Positions 34,067 to 47,012 of a stretch of DNA of 64,000 nt are shown in pieces. The stretch covers positions 1,178,001 through 1,242,000 of the forward strand of contig JACGCN010000001.1 of NCBI GenBank assembly GCA_014905825.1, given 5' to 3'. Made by a program: the position numbers and the translations under genes. Numbering within the stretch: the stretch's first letter is position 1; each line of letters begins with the position of its first letter. The notes under the pieces were generated by a model. The model did no database searches and had not been told where the DNA came from. It saw only the letters and a program-made list of their open reading frames with translations. Source of the DNA: Lyophyllum atratum. Lineage: Eukaryota; Basidiomycota; Agaricomycetes; Agaricales; Lyophyllaceae.

Positions 34067-34357
34067 CTAAGCCGTCGCCATCTTCGATGCCACAGTCCGT
34101 TCGCTCTCCAGCTTGTTCTTATTCCTATCGAATGCCTGCTGCCGGCAGTCCTCCAGATTAGTACAGCTGTGGTGTTCTGGTAGACGATGCTGGAGAGGAA
34201 AACATGAGTCACAATGCACACACGCAGCAGCATAGCTACTTACTGTTCCACAGAACTGGGCTCTGCAATGAGGACATTGTCCAACGATACGGAGCGCAGC
34301 TGAATTGCACTGTTCGTCAGTGCCGATTTGGAATTGGCAGCGCTTTTTAGCGGGCAT
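34067..34357 (-). CDS. Minimal AN1-type zinc-finger protein
   Basis: Two exons (34244-34357, 34067-34189) give 78 residues. Almost the whole protein is one AN1 finger: MPAKKRCQFQ, two further Cys near GTDEQCNSAA and VGQCPHCRAQFCG, then HRLPEHHSC, with Cys and His spaced as in AN1 domains. A basic C-terminal helix follows (LEDCRQQAFDRNKNKLESER). AN1 proteins bind ubiquitin or proteasome/Cdc48 partners in stress responses; here no second domain such as A20 or UBL is present. The single intron is 54 nt and has no stop codon, so retaining it would insert 18 residues into the finger. Confidence 0.85.
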   Translation of the reverse strand: MPAKKRCQFQIGTDEQCNSAALRIVGQCPHCRAQFCGTVSSYAAACVHCDSCFPLQHRLPEHHSCTNLEDCRQQAFDRNKNKLESERTVASKMATA

Positions 34358-35375
34358 AGTCAAGGGTAATTTGGGTGCGATGGAGGGTGGGTAGAGAGCA
34401 GGGACGACAAGCTGTGGCGGCTGTGGGAGGAGAAATCAGCCAATTGAATCGGACTGTGTACGGGAAAGGGGCGTACGACGGGTGTGGCAGGCGAAGGGAG
34501 AGTTGGGCAGATCGGAAAGAGTTGGTAGTGAGAGGCTGCTTTATATCTCGGCGACGCGTAAGCCAGTGCAAGCGATCACGCCACGTGCTCCATCCCCGCA
34601 TTTGGTAATCTTCCGTCGTTCCGCTACCGTCGTCTGCCTGCTGCTAGGCTCGTGACCATCCGCTATCGGCAATCGTAACCTCAGCTATCGCAGGTGGTCT
34701 TTGTTGTGTTGTTGTTGGGGGTGTCAACAAAGACATACACACTGCGAGAGCGTACTGGTAGCGAGTCTAGCCTGCTGCCAGCAACGACCTAACAAGAAAC
34801 CGGCTACATATGGTCAACATTGTTCCACACCCGCAACTTGCTCACATACGCCTGCCACGTAGCATACCCTCGGCCTCAGCTTCTTTCCGGCAAATTTTCT
34901 TCCTGTTGAAAATTACCGGTTCAACTTTGTCCAGTTATTTCATTTTTACTGACAAAACTTCCACCTTTTTCATTGAAGGCAGATGACAAATCTCGACGTG
35001 TCCCACCATTGACTAGTGACTCCGAGTCCTTCACAGTGATTGTCATCCTCTGTACTTACTGAGGTGGTACCTCTAGTCTCAACACGGATCAAAACAACAA
35101 CAATTCACGTCTGGGGTATATATGGTTTAGAAAGAGTCGAAGTCACAACTCTTATTACCTCTTGAGATTGGAGACAAGGTAGAATAGATGAGAATATTGG
35201 TATTGGGGCGGGTGGGCAAACAAAATCCAGGTAAAGGAACGTGAAAGGAAGCAGATGTCATGACAATATGATAGACAAGAAGTATAGTCCGAATGTACGA
35301 GTAATTAAGAATCCGTCGACTGCGCTCATCTACATTCAGAGTAAATGCACGTTCAGCTCCCACAAGATGATCGAC
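34358..35375. other. Long intergenic region
   Basis: About 1 kb between the AN1 start and the syntaxin stop. I saw no exon with family content, and no tRNA A/B-box pair. Its left end should be the AN1 promoter. Confidence 0.35.
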
Positions 35376-36832
35376 TCACTTTTTAGCGGCGTTGTCAATG
35401 TTGTTCTTGACCACGACGCCGACGACCACCCCAACGATGATGAGGATAATGAGAATAATGATAAAGCATATCCATCGCTTCTTGCGAGCAGCCCGTGCGG
35501 AGACAACGGCCTTCTCAGTGTAGCCCAGACTGTGAGGATGCCAAGTTAGCCTTGTGCCAAAGAAGACATAAAACTGGCGTACCCAGCTTCGGTATCTTGC
35601 GCAACATTGTTCGCTTGTGTCTCAATGGTATTTATCGTCTCGTCCTGCTGTTCAACGAGTACGCTCATCTGAGGAGAAATGTCAGCCTCTGAGTCCAATG
35701 TATGTATAGATGTATCTTACATCGTTAAATAGCTGCGCAAGCTCGCCGAGGGTTTTTTCTATGCGCTTGATATCCTCGTGCCGTTCTTGAACCTCACGGT
35801 ATGCCGCTCTTGATTCACCATAACGATTTGAACTGAGGAGCTATATTCGCCATGAGTTGGAGGGGTCGGACTTAGTACGGAATAGAATTACCGCTTGACT
35901 GAAAATTTGGCCGCCTTGCTCATCATTGACGACGGCCTTCACTTCCTCTGGTGTGGCATCCGGCTTGACTAAGAGGAGAGTTAAGATAAGATACACGAAA
36001 GGACTGGCAACTAGCAACGCACCAATCTTGAACTGCCTCTCCATTCTCTGTTTATACTTCGTGCGGTATTGTTGTTCCACGGTTTGATAATGCTGAATTG
36101 CCTCAACAAACTTCGACTTCACTAGAGCGGTCTAACCAAATTGTGTCAGTGGCTGGCTGGCCTTCAGAGTTCCACGAGATAAACACTTACTTGTTGTTTG
36201 CGAATTTGTCCATCCCGTCCCGACCCTCCTTGCCTTTCCAAGTCCTTGACTCGCCGCTTCAGGCTTGCACTTAGTGCACTCGTATCTTCAACAAGCTCGT
36301 CAAGCTGGGATGCATTGCGTTGCGCCGCTGAATCGTCCATATTGTTAAGGGACCGTGAGTGCAGGTCTCCAATGCGAGCCACATTGTCGTTGAAGGTGCG
36401 TAGGCTATCTTGCAATGACGAAATCTATGCGAGGCTCAGTTGAGAGTGTTGAAAACGAACTACTGTATGATGCCCACCTCCGAATAAAAAGCGGCCATAC
36501 TGTCACCGTTCGTTTGAGGCGCTAGCTCCGTTGTGCTGTCCTTGACGTCCGACATCTCGTAAGCACGGTCATCCTGCTGGGCGTAGGGATTCGCTCTGCG
36601 ATTCTGGTAACCCCCACTCGTTCCTCCCGACGCCTGCGTCGGGTAGGAGGGACTGAAAGGATATGCGCTGTCAAATGTTACGTCTTGACTGGGATAAACC
36701 GAAGTTATACATACGTGGTTGTGTTACCGCCCTGTTGAGCCTGTAGATTTGCCTCTGTGTTAATGGAATGTCGCAGAGATGGTGTGTAGGTAGGTTACAT
36801 ACCCGCATGGCCGCTAGTCTGTCTCTTGCCAT
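35376..36832 (-). CDS. SSO1: Plasma-membrane syntaxin (Sso1/Psy1-like Qa-SNARE)
   Basis: t-SNARE for exocytic vesicle fusion. The start MARDRLAAMR joins, through an intron, to ANLQAQQGGNTT, followed by a Tyr/Gln-rich segment and MSDVKDSTTELAPQTNGD. The Habc helices follow (MAAFYSEISSLQDSLRTFND, DELVEDTSALSASLKRRVKD, FVEAIQHYQTVEQQYRTKYK). The SNARE motif runs from YREVQERHEDIKRIEKTLGE through LAQLFNDMSVLVEQQDETIN to TIETQANNVAQDTEAG, with the central ionic-layer Gln in VEQQDE. The C-terminal anchor is CFIIILIILIIVGVVVGVVV. Exon junctions examined are clean. This order is diagnostic of Qa-SNAREs of the plasma membrane. Confidence 0.92.
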
Positions 36833-37155
36833 TGCGATGTTGGTATTATAGGATCTAGTTGCGAGGGTGACTTAAATCAAGAAAAGAGTGAAAGATAAAA
36901 TGATATATGTCGTAGGTTTTCTGGAGCTTATTGACGAAAAGACGAAGTGGTGGGAGGTCAGACCACAAAATGATAGTTGGCGCTGGTGGTTGGAGTGTGA
37001 TGGACACGGAACAGAACAAATCTACACAAATAACACAGCCCTTCTGCCACCTCCTGGCATCAACATAGTGACAAGTCTACTGCGGCTGCAATGCTTTCGA
37101 GCCGTGAGCGGAATGATGTATTCTACAATGTACTTATTCGTATCTATAACAACAT
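36833..37155. other. Intergenic region
   Basis: 323 bp between the syntaxin start and the stop of argininosuccinate lyase (both minus strand). A plus-strand open frame crossing it and the lyase 3' end has no family content. Confidence 0.35.
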
Positions 37156-38902
<1,747 letters not shown>

Positions 38903-39043
38903 GATTTTTCGCCAGAAATTCGGAAAGTAGAAGAACTGGCTAGAGTGCGAGAACGCGTGACGGTTAATATTAAATATAGGAGCGTGACTCACGCGCTTGG
39001 TCACAGAGCACAGTCACGGTCCTACGACGAACCTACGTCAACC
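38903..39043. promoter_or_regulatory. Compact divergent promoter ARG4 / MCH1-like
   Basis: 141 bp between divergent start codons; the two core promoters necessarily share it. It includes ACGTCA at 39035-39040, but no motif was confidently assigned to a regulator. Confidence 0.5.
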
Positions 39044-40795
39044 ATGGCTGCCTCTGGCGTCAATCCATCTCGGTTTCGTCTGACTCTCACATGTATTTCT
39101 ATTGCGGCGAACTCGTATGTGGATTAAAGTCTCCAGATCTTCGTTCCTCCTGTCAACCTATGTATCATTAGACTCGTTGCAGGGGGGGTGTTCGTGTTTC
39201 CAGTCTTGTCCCCAGCGCTGGCGTCTATCCTGAAGCTAAGCCAACCACAACTAACCACAGTGGCCTTGGTGTGAGCAGGATATACTTCTTATACCCTAAT
39301 TTATCTCACAGTACATCTGCCGTCAGTGGAATAATTGGACAATATCCCTTCTCGCCCATTGTGGGCAAAATTCTTGACTCGTATGGACCATCCGCCTGCT
39401 CCCTCATATCGGCGGTGCTCTTCTTTCTTGCTTTCATTTCAAGCTCTTCTCTCGTAGCAATGGCGCCTGTCGAAATTACCCAACCTTCGCCATGGTCATT
39501 CCATTGCCTTACCTTGTTCTTTCTCATGGCCGGCCTTGGAACTGTATTCTCGTTCGTCCGCTTGGCCGTTCCTTTCGTGGACATAGCTAACTTACTGTGC
39601 AGATACTTTTCTTCGATTTTTGCTGCATCGAAGAGTTTTCCGCGCCATCCTGGTGCAGCAGCAGGGACTAGTATGGCTTTATTTGGGCTTTCACCGTTAT
39701 GCCTCTCGCTTTTTGCTTCCAACTGCTTTACAGAGGCGTCGTCTGGTCAACTGAAAATCGTCCCGTACTTGAGGTTCTTAGCCTTGTTGACCGCAACTAC
39801 TCATCTTCTCGGCGCATTTATCCTCAATCCCGATCCGTCGAGACCCTCGATTTCTGATGAGCCAGAAATTCCCCAAGCAGATGAAACCACAAGATTGGTT
39901 GTATCGAAGCCGAGTAACGAGCTGCTCACACGGAACTATCCCAATCCTATCCGAGATCGATATTTCTGGATTTTAGCGTTGTACTGTTTGCTCTCTATCG
40001 GAGCGGTGAGTACTCCTTTCTAGAGAGACCTTGTGGCATTTGTCAACTTTTTACGCAGTCCGAAATGGTAATATCGAATATGGGGACAATCGTACTATCA
40101 CTTCCACCCTCTTCCGCCCCTTCTTCAAATACACCTCCCGACGTCATAACCACCAATCAAGTGAAGATAATATCTATCGCAAACACCTTATCACGTCTAG
40201 TCGTTGGACCACTAGCAGATTTCGTCTCCCCAGTCGCCTCCTTCTTGCCTACTGGTACAATCATCTACCCGAGAAAACACCGCGTCAGCAGAGTTGCATT
40301 CTTGTCTGGTCCGATACTCTTACTTGCAATGTCCTTCCTCTGGATGGAAATTGGCGTGAAGTCCCGTGAAGCGGTGTGGACCCTGAGGTGTGCATCATCG
40401 TTTCCTCCGTCGGACTCATAATAAAACAACATAGTGTCGGCACTGGTATAAACTATGGTGCTGTGTTTACTGTGCTGTGAGTAGCCCAGTCCATTACTCT
40501 TGAACAGCTCTGAGGCCTTCTTTGCTGCTAACTTAGGCCAAGCATTGTTTCTTCTGGTTGGGGGCCGCCTGACCTTGGCCGCAATTTTGGTTTCATGACC
40601 TACGCTCCTTTCATTGGCACGCCACTTTTCTCTTATCTGTATGCCTTTATTTCAGCGTCGAATGCTCGAGAGTCGACGGGCATATGTGAGGGTACTATCT
40701 GCTGGCGCGCTACATTCTGGGTAACTTGTGCAACCTCAACGCTTGCGTTTTTAGGCAGCTTAGTGTTATGGAAGCATTGGCACGGGCGAGTTTAG
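39044..40795 (+). CDS. MCH1: MCH1-like major facilitator transporter
   Basis: MFS membrane protein of the monocarboxylate-transporter-homologue group; substrate unknown. Start MAASGVNPSRFRLTLTCISI. Helices include LVAGGVFVFPVLSPALASIL, GIIGQYPFSPIVGKILDSYG, SLISAVLFFLAFISSSSLVA and LTLFFLMAGLGTVFSYFSSI. The family segment SFPRHPGAAAGTSMALFGLS, a cytoplasmic loop, and NMGTIVLSLP come next. The second-half ANTLSRLVVGPLADF corresponds to the MFS D-R/G loop, followed by SVGTGINYGAVFTVLPSIVS and the terminal TFWVTCATSTLAFLGSLVL. All junctions I tested splice in frame. Introns are short. Confidence 0.85.
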
Positions 40796-41268
40796 ATGCC
40801 GGGTGCAGGAGATCTAGTGTATGTATATCGATACCCTAATATAATTAGATTCAATTCCTAATATTCCCGCTACCTGTGGGTTGTGGGTCTGTACAACAAC
40901 AGAGATCAAGAAACCTGGGCTGCGAGAATCTCTTCCCATTTCGGCTGGCAGGTCTCGGATATCTTGTTGTGCTGCCTAGGCTTTGATCGCGTCCTCCTCC
41001 ATGTCTATCCACATCTCCATGTATCGAATGTTCGCATCCCGCACTTGAGCAGACTCTCAGATATCGCTCAACGTTGCTGTCCTGGTCTTACAGCTGCTCG
41101 CTGTCTTAAGTTACAGCACTTACAATGACATCAAACATCAGCGACAAATAACGTGTTCAATGAGGAGTTAGCCCCTCCTTACGCCATCAGTCTTTCCCCC
41201 ATTATGTGCCCTGTTTGATGTCCGACCATCACCAAGTACACACCAGTCTACCTCGTCCTGTGCAGAGG
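40796..41268. other. Intergenic region
   Basis: 473 bp between the MCH1-like stop and the next plus-strand start. An 81-codon open frame (40883-41128) has no recognisable content on either strand and I do not call it a gene. Confidence 0.35.
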
Positions 41269-42227
41269 ATGACGTTTGCCGCTGGACCAATAATCCTACA
41301 TGCTTCGGCCGCCGCTGTGATGGCGTTTGGCTTCTCCAGCCTCAGTGGCTTAGAAATTGACGCATGGATTGGCGCTCAGTACGGCGGACATTTCCAATTT
41401 CTGACGATACAAGGGCAGGTTTGAATTGGAGGACATATACGCCAAATTGCTTACCATGGAGTTCACCAAATGTAGACTTGCCATTGCATGGCTCACCATG
41501 GTCGTTAGCCTTCTCCGTGATCTTTTTCCCTCATCTCCAGGCAAGTGAACCGATTTGCGTGCTGTTTTCTATCATCATCAGCTGATTACTTGTTGTTCAC
41601 CTGTTCTAGTTCTTCGAAGCTGCAAAAGAGCGCTTTTGTATGTGGCCATGCCAGTAGGTTCAATGAATAGCATTTAAGCGCTCTAATTACATAAGTAAAT
41701 CGTAAATATCTGCATCTCAGCTCTCCGTAGTGATCTCCATCATATACTGGACTCTTATCCTGATATATCCGGCTCTATTAATGCAGCCACAATACCCTGG
41801 ACCAACACCTCCGTCCTCTTCAGCCGATCTCACCTTCTATCGAATTCCGTTCTCCGTTGATTTGGCCCTACATGCATCCCCTGCCTTGTCCCTTCTGGCC
41901 GATTTCCTTCTCTTTGAGTCGAATTACAGCAGGAAGTCGCTAAATACCACTGCCCCAGCGGCTATCTTGCTATTTGCAGTGTGGTATAGCTGCTGGGCAG
42001 AGCGTTGCGCCAAGCTCAATGGTGGGATTTGTAAGTCCTTACTTTACTCTCCTGCTTATATAGCGCATTTAAGTAATATGGGGTGTAAAGTCCCATATCC
42101 TTTCCTTACAGACAACCCATTAGAAATTCGGATCGCTATCTATGCTTGTGCGTCTGCTCTAGCTTATGCGTCCTTTTGGGCTATCAACAGCTTTCACCCC
42201 CGTGCGTATCGTGATAAGACGGAGTAA
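41269..42227 (+). CDS. FAR-17a/AIG1-like membrane protein
   Basis: Multi-helix protein of the FAR-17a/AIG1 family; animal members (AIG1, ADTRP) hydrolyse fatty-acid esters of hydroxy fatty acids. Start MTFAAGPIILHASAAAVMAF. The family block AQYGGHFQFLTIQG is followed by LAIAWLTMVVSLLRDLFPSS, the helix VVISIIYWTLILIYPALL, then IPFSVDLALHASPALSLLAD and LLFAVWYSCWAERCAKLNGG. The last exon reads YPFLTDNPLEIRIAIYACAS. The conserved His is in the LALHASP segment. One intron has a GC donor (AG|GCAAGT at 41541) that matches GC-AG consensus. Two junctions (41420, 41637) each seem off by one base. Lipid esterase activity is inferred from the family only. Confidence 0.75.
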
Positions 42228-42692
42228 GGAATGACGTTCGAGTCATGCGTCCTGAATGCCGCGGCAGTTCATGCAGGTACGATTTCGACAGTTTGTCCAG
42301 TCATTTGCTCGAAGTCGTAGAGGTTGACCATGCCCCCTAGAGAATTCCAAGCTTGAGATAAACATACTTAGTGATTGTATGTCTTGTGCAGGAGAAGGTT
42401 GATATGTGAACCTATTGCTTTCAAGAAGTCCTTGCCTGGTAGTACAATATGGAATGTTAATGCTACTGTAAGTCGATGCTGGCAAGCGTCTCGGAAGTTC
42501 TTGCTATGGTCGAAAGATGTTCACAAGATGTTGAGTGACTAGTTTGTCACACATATGCCCCCACATGTTCCTTTTCGGGACCGTTCGTGGGTAATATCAC
42601 TATCACTATCACTATGCGGTGACGTTTGGTCCTAGGCCTGAGAGTTTGAATTGACTCTGGAGCTCTGTTGTTACGGCTGTCCGACTTTCTAG
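42228..42692. other. Intergenic region
   Basis: 465 bp between two plus-strand genes. It contains a short TATCAC hexamer run at 42595-42615 and otherwise nothing recognised. Confidence 0.35.
42595..42615. repeat. (TATCAC)n microsatellite
   Basis: Three and a half perfect copies of TATCAC in an intergenic region. The same hexamer, in the opposite orientation, occurs at 62271-62290. Confidence 0.8.
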
Positions 42693-43434
42693 ATGAGACG
42701 ACATCCACTTCAGGAGTCCCATCCCCAATTTTCGGTCCTCGAATTCCCTGACTATTGCGAGTATCGAGTAGAAAATTGGCGTCTATCTCGCGACGACCGC
42801 AACGAAATCATCCGAGGCACCTCATCTTTTACATTGCGAGATGCAACGTTATTTACTTTGAGCTTTTTCGTGTGGTGGAACGTATGTGTATTCAAGTCCT
42901 TTGAAGCCGCCTGACGTCGAATGAGATCATAGATTCAGACTACTTGGATGTTAGTAGGAGCTGCTGCGATATTCTTGTCGTATATATGGACTAAGTGCAG
43001 TCAAGTATTACATGGTATGGAGTCGTTGACGTAGACCATGGTACCCAAAATTTATGCTGTGCTTGCCTAGAATCTATTATCATTCTCCCCCCTCATGGGA
43101 TTCAGCTGGAGACACATCGCGGATTTCCGGGCCTCTGCTTTTTCATAACGCGACGTTTTATTCGACTCCAAGTGCTCCAAGACGTTGTTATTCACGAAGG
43201 GTTAAGGGGCTGGGACGTCCGCTACTACCTCGCAGCTATCAAGCTTGCCCACCTTGGAACTTTCACACCAGAAATCGCGTACCATGTAAGGCTGTTACTT
43301 CGCTACGTCGTTGACCTGTGCTCAAGTATTCTTAGAATTTGTTGCCCCAGCATAACGTGCTTCTCTACGTCTATCGTGGTATTCATGACCAACTGCTGAG
43401 ACCTGCATATTGCACAGGAACAAGAGAAACCTGA
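42693..43434 (+). CDS. GPI15: PIG-H / Gpi15 subunit of GPI-GlcNAc transferase
   Basis: Subunit of the ER complex that transfers GlcNAc to phosphatidylinositol, the first step of GPI-anchor synthesis. Exons read from MRRHPLQESHPQFSVLEFPD through a membrane hairpin (TLFTLSFFVWWNIQTTWMLV, GAAAIFLSYIWTKCSQ). The PIG-H domain is ESIIILPPHGIQLETHRGFP, then FFITRRFIRLQVLQDVVIHE, GLRGWDVRYYLAAIKLAHLG and LLPQHNVLLYVYRGIHDQLL. Four exons join in frame with GT-AG introns and need no repair. The ATG at 42693 is the first of the frame. It converges on the TBC gene with 29 bp between stop codons. Confidence 0.88.
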
Positions 43435-43463
43435 TGCTAGATCGGTAGATAGATATATGTATA

Positions 43464-46400
43464 TCATGACTGTGCACTTGTTGGGAGCGAAGACACCTGT
43501 GAGCCCTCACTCTCATATGCACTCAGTAAGTCGTCATAACCCTCGTCGTCCCCTTCTTCTGCTGAGCTTTCCCTCGTCCTCTTTTCAATCTCCTTGTGCT
43601 CGCTGGATATTTTCCGTATCCGTTGTCCTGACGATATTTTCCTTGGTCTCACCTCTTGGCCATCCGTCGAAGTCTTTTTGCGACGTTCCTGTGTCTCTGT
43701 AGATACCTTTCGTGAACGTCGTAAGGACCTCAAAGAATTAAGTGGTATGGTTGCCAGGTCCTCGTCCACGTTGAAACTCGATGCCCTGGGTGTCCTTGCC
43801 ACTTCTTGATCATCAGCAGGCCAGTCCACAGCGAGGGAGTTCGAATTCGACAATTTTCGTTCTGGGGGAGGCTTTTGAGGAGGAATATTCTCCTGAATGT
43901 GTAGATTAGGAGGGCGAGCGGCATAACGTTTGGATCGTAGACGAGGACTCCGTGGAGGGACTTGCACGATAGATGAGTCTGACGTGTCGTCCGCCTGATA
44001 TTGAGAACTTGGGGGGGTTTTCTTGTGCATCAACTTTTTGGCCTGAGGTGATTCGTACATATCACCGCTAGAAAACTCTGGATCTACTAAGTGAGCATTA
44101 CTGTCTTCATGAGGTTGGATGATAGAAGGCGATATTGGAGTGGGTGATGTTAGAGGCGGTGACTGCGGTACATCAACGTGGCTCCAGCCTTGGGAGTCAC
44201 TCTGCATAGACAACGGGGGGCTCAGTAACCCACGATCTGAGGATGTCGCGGAAGAGGATCCTGAGACACGTCGTCCTTGACGTACTCTGAAGCCAGGAGC
44301 CATAGGCGAAACAGATTTACGATTAAGAGCGACACGTCTACTGGAAGTTCCAGTATCCGAATCCCAGTCGGTTCGGCTGGATCTGGCAGATCGAAAAGCA
44401 TTTGATGGTGATAGCGATGACACGGATGACTGGGAGTCACGATGCAGACCGTGACCCTTGAGCTTCATGACATCCGCCCATTCACCACGATCGGGTGCAG
44501 GAGTGCTTCCAGCTGACCGGGATATTGGCCGAACTGGAGGAGAGGTGATGGGCGTCGAAGGGCTCAGAAGTAATGGCCGTGGTCCAGATTTTGGTACAGG
44601 CTGGGAGGGTGAATTTCGCGTGAGTGCGGCAAGAGATGACGATAGACTTCGTGTCTTGTCTATGAAGCTGCTGTCGTCCTGCATGTTTTGATCTGGACTT
44701 AATGTAGGTGGAGTCGCGTCTGCCGGAAATATGAAGCTGTCACGAGGCTGTCGGAAGTACTGTGGTCGGGGAGGAGGTGAATAGACTCCACTACGATCGA
44801 CGGCGGGAAGGGATCCACGGCGTCCCTCGTCATGTTTGGTGATGTGCCCCTCACCGACGGATTCACTCCGAGCGGGAATCCTGAGGGGTGGCGAAGACTC
44901 ATTTCCCGGTGATGGGTTGACAGAACGTCCCCAAGAGCCTAACATGGCTTTCGCCCGCCAGTTGCTACTAACCTTTGCAAAGGTAGCGGCGGTGTCAGAA
45001 TCCTTGAGTTTATCAGCATACGCCCATAAACTGGATTTTCGACTGTAGCCTCCGTCATGGGGAGATTCGATCGAACCCTGCATGGAAAGGGAGGGTGAAG
45101 GAGGAGCCGATGGAGATGGTGGTAAGAGAGGAGAAGATGGAGGTTCCATCGAGGTCCGGTTTGTTATGCCTCTCCATACCGTTGTGGCCAGCCTCGATGT
45201 CAGACCAGCTTCCTGTTTGTCTGGAGTCTCGGTATCATTGCCGTCTTCATGCGAATCTGAGTCGGATAGTTCCTCTTCAGATTCTTCGGGTGATGTGTCC
45301 GGAGACGCCTCTTGGTTCGTAAAACCTTTCCACATCGTGACCTTGAGACGGGCGCCTAAGCTGAGTTTATCTTTTTGAGCGCCTCTGGTATCTTCCTCCC
45401 GACGATGACACAGATCGGAAGCCGTCTGAAGAATTCTATCGATACCACCTGCGGCTTCAATGGGGTATAGCTGCAAAAGAGACATCCCTTCCAAGAAGGC
45501 ATCTCCTAACTGCCAGGCACGCAGAGGTGATGGTGGTGGGAGGACATTGGTTTCCTCTGCCCATAAGCTAGGCGACTTTCGACCGCCTTTGCCCAACCTA
45601 AGACGGGTGAGAATCAGAAATGCGCAATGACACTAAGCTCACCTAAACAATGCACCTCTCGCACGGATAAGCATGGCTATACATACGTCAAGCAGGTGAT
45701 CCATTTTCGGGTTTATGTCCCGTGTCCTCATCGGACATGAAAATAATGCATCCCACACTGGGAGAACAGAATTTACGGGTAGTGTATGCGTCAAAAGAGG
45801 TGCAAGCCATTGACTTTCCACAGCAGCACGTCAAAATTCACAATTCACGAAAGGGTAGACAGGACCTACTAAGAATAGTGCGGTAGAGCCGGATCTAGTC
45901 CCTTCACTTGCTGTGGATGCCGTTGGTTGAATGTACACGATAAGTATTGAGAAATCGTAAGATGAGCTTACCAAATCATTGGACAGGTCAAGGTCAGCCC
46001 ATGCCAGTCGCTCACTAAACCTCTTCATCCAGACATTTTCCCCTTCGTCCAGGAGTTCCGAAAATTCTCCCACAATGGCTTCAAACAGCCAAAATGTATC
46101 TGCTTCAGCATGCGCCAAATCTTCAGCAATAACCTCTTGATTAAGGACAGCAAATAGAGGAACTAGCAATGATGGTATGTGAGGTGAAAGATTGCCAGGA
46201 TTGATCGAAGCGTGCAAATAAAGCAATCGGAGTAATGCACTCGACTGCCTTGGGTGAACGTTACTTGCGACAGATTTGGATGAGAGAAGAGTTGTATATC
46301 CATCGTATCCCTCTGCGAGACTGGCGTCCGGAGAAGATAACGAGATCTCTGGTGTACCCTTCGCCTCTGGTGCCAGCCGTAGGTCAGGCGTGGTTGCCAC

Positions 46401-47012
46401 GTCACGGTATTGCTCGCTTATGTCTCGACCTTGTAGGCTATTTAACCGAACGTCCAAGCTCCGTGCATGGATGATCCTGATTTGGTCCGGCGCATTTTCA
46501 TCCAAAGGGCAGGTTTCGAACGACTGGGGCGCGTTCGCGAGACTGCCGAATAAGGTCGAGGGGATGGTGGACAACAATTTCGAAACGTCAAGCAACTTCG
46601 CATCCAAGCGAGTTGGTATCTCTACAGCGGGGGGCAAGGCCGAAAATGGGTCCACAAGTCGCCTAACCAGATCCTTCAATCCTAGTTAGCCATGGCACGA
46701 TAATCACAAGAAACGCGTACGTAGTAACTTTCTCGCTGCTTTTGTATCTCTATCCTCCAGGACGCCTTGAGCGCCGGGAGAACTCCAAGGAACAACCTGA
46801 CGAAGAGTTCAATTATGAGAAACATTCCATAGCATTGAAACTTACTTCCATATCCGGGGTCTAAGCCAGCCCAGTTCGTCAGGGATGCCTATAAAGTACT
46901 CAGAGGCAAGACGCAATATAGCGGCTGTTGTCATACCATGACAGCAAAGCCCGCGTAACTTCGCGATGTCAACAACCGGCGAGGCCTGAGGATCAAGTAT
47001 CTCGGATATCAT
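43464..47012 (-). CDS. TBC (Rab-GAP-like) domain protein with ~700-residue disordered tail
   Basis: Start MISEILDPQASPVVDIAKLR at 47012. The TBC opening is GIPDELGWLRPRIWKLFLGV. Further TBC blocks are YVKDLVRRLVDPFSALPP, ALLRLLYLHASINPGNLSPH, AHAEADTFWLFEAIVGEFSE, WMKRFSERLAWADLDLSNDL and YQWLAPLLTHTLPVNSVLPV with WDALFSCP. The usual catalytic fingers (I-x-x-D-x-x-R and Y-x-Q) are not seen; the loop that normally holds Y-x-Q reads GNLSPHIPSLL. From 45596 a long tail encodes ~700 residues of Ser/Pro/Arg-rich sequence with short repeated phrases (KVTMWKGFTNQ, ATTVWRGITNR). GAP activity is doubtful; Rab binding or scaffolding is possible. Its start overlaps the end of IST1 by 20 bp. Confidence 0.68.

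Noticed and set aside
39260..39315. Apparent frame break in the MCH1-like gene
   Set aside because: Donor GT-GTGAGC at 39271 gives a phase-2 junction (V-TSAVSGIIG) in frame.
40883..41128. 81-codon open frame between MCH1-like and FAR-17a genes
   Set aside because: No start context, domain or codon bias supports it on either strand.
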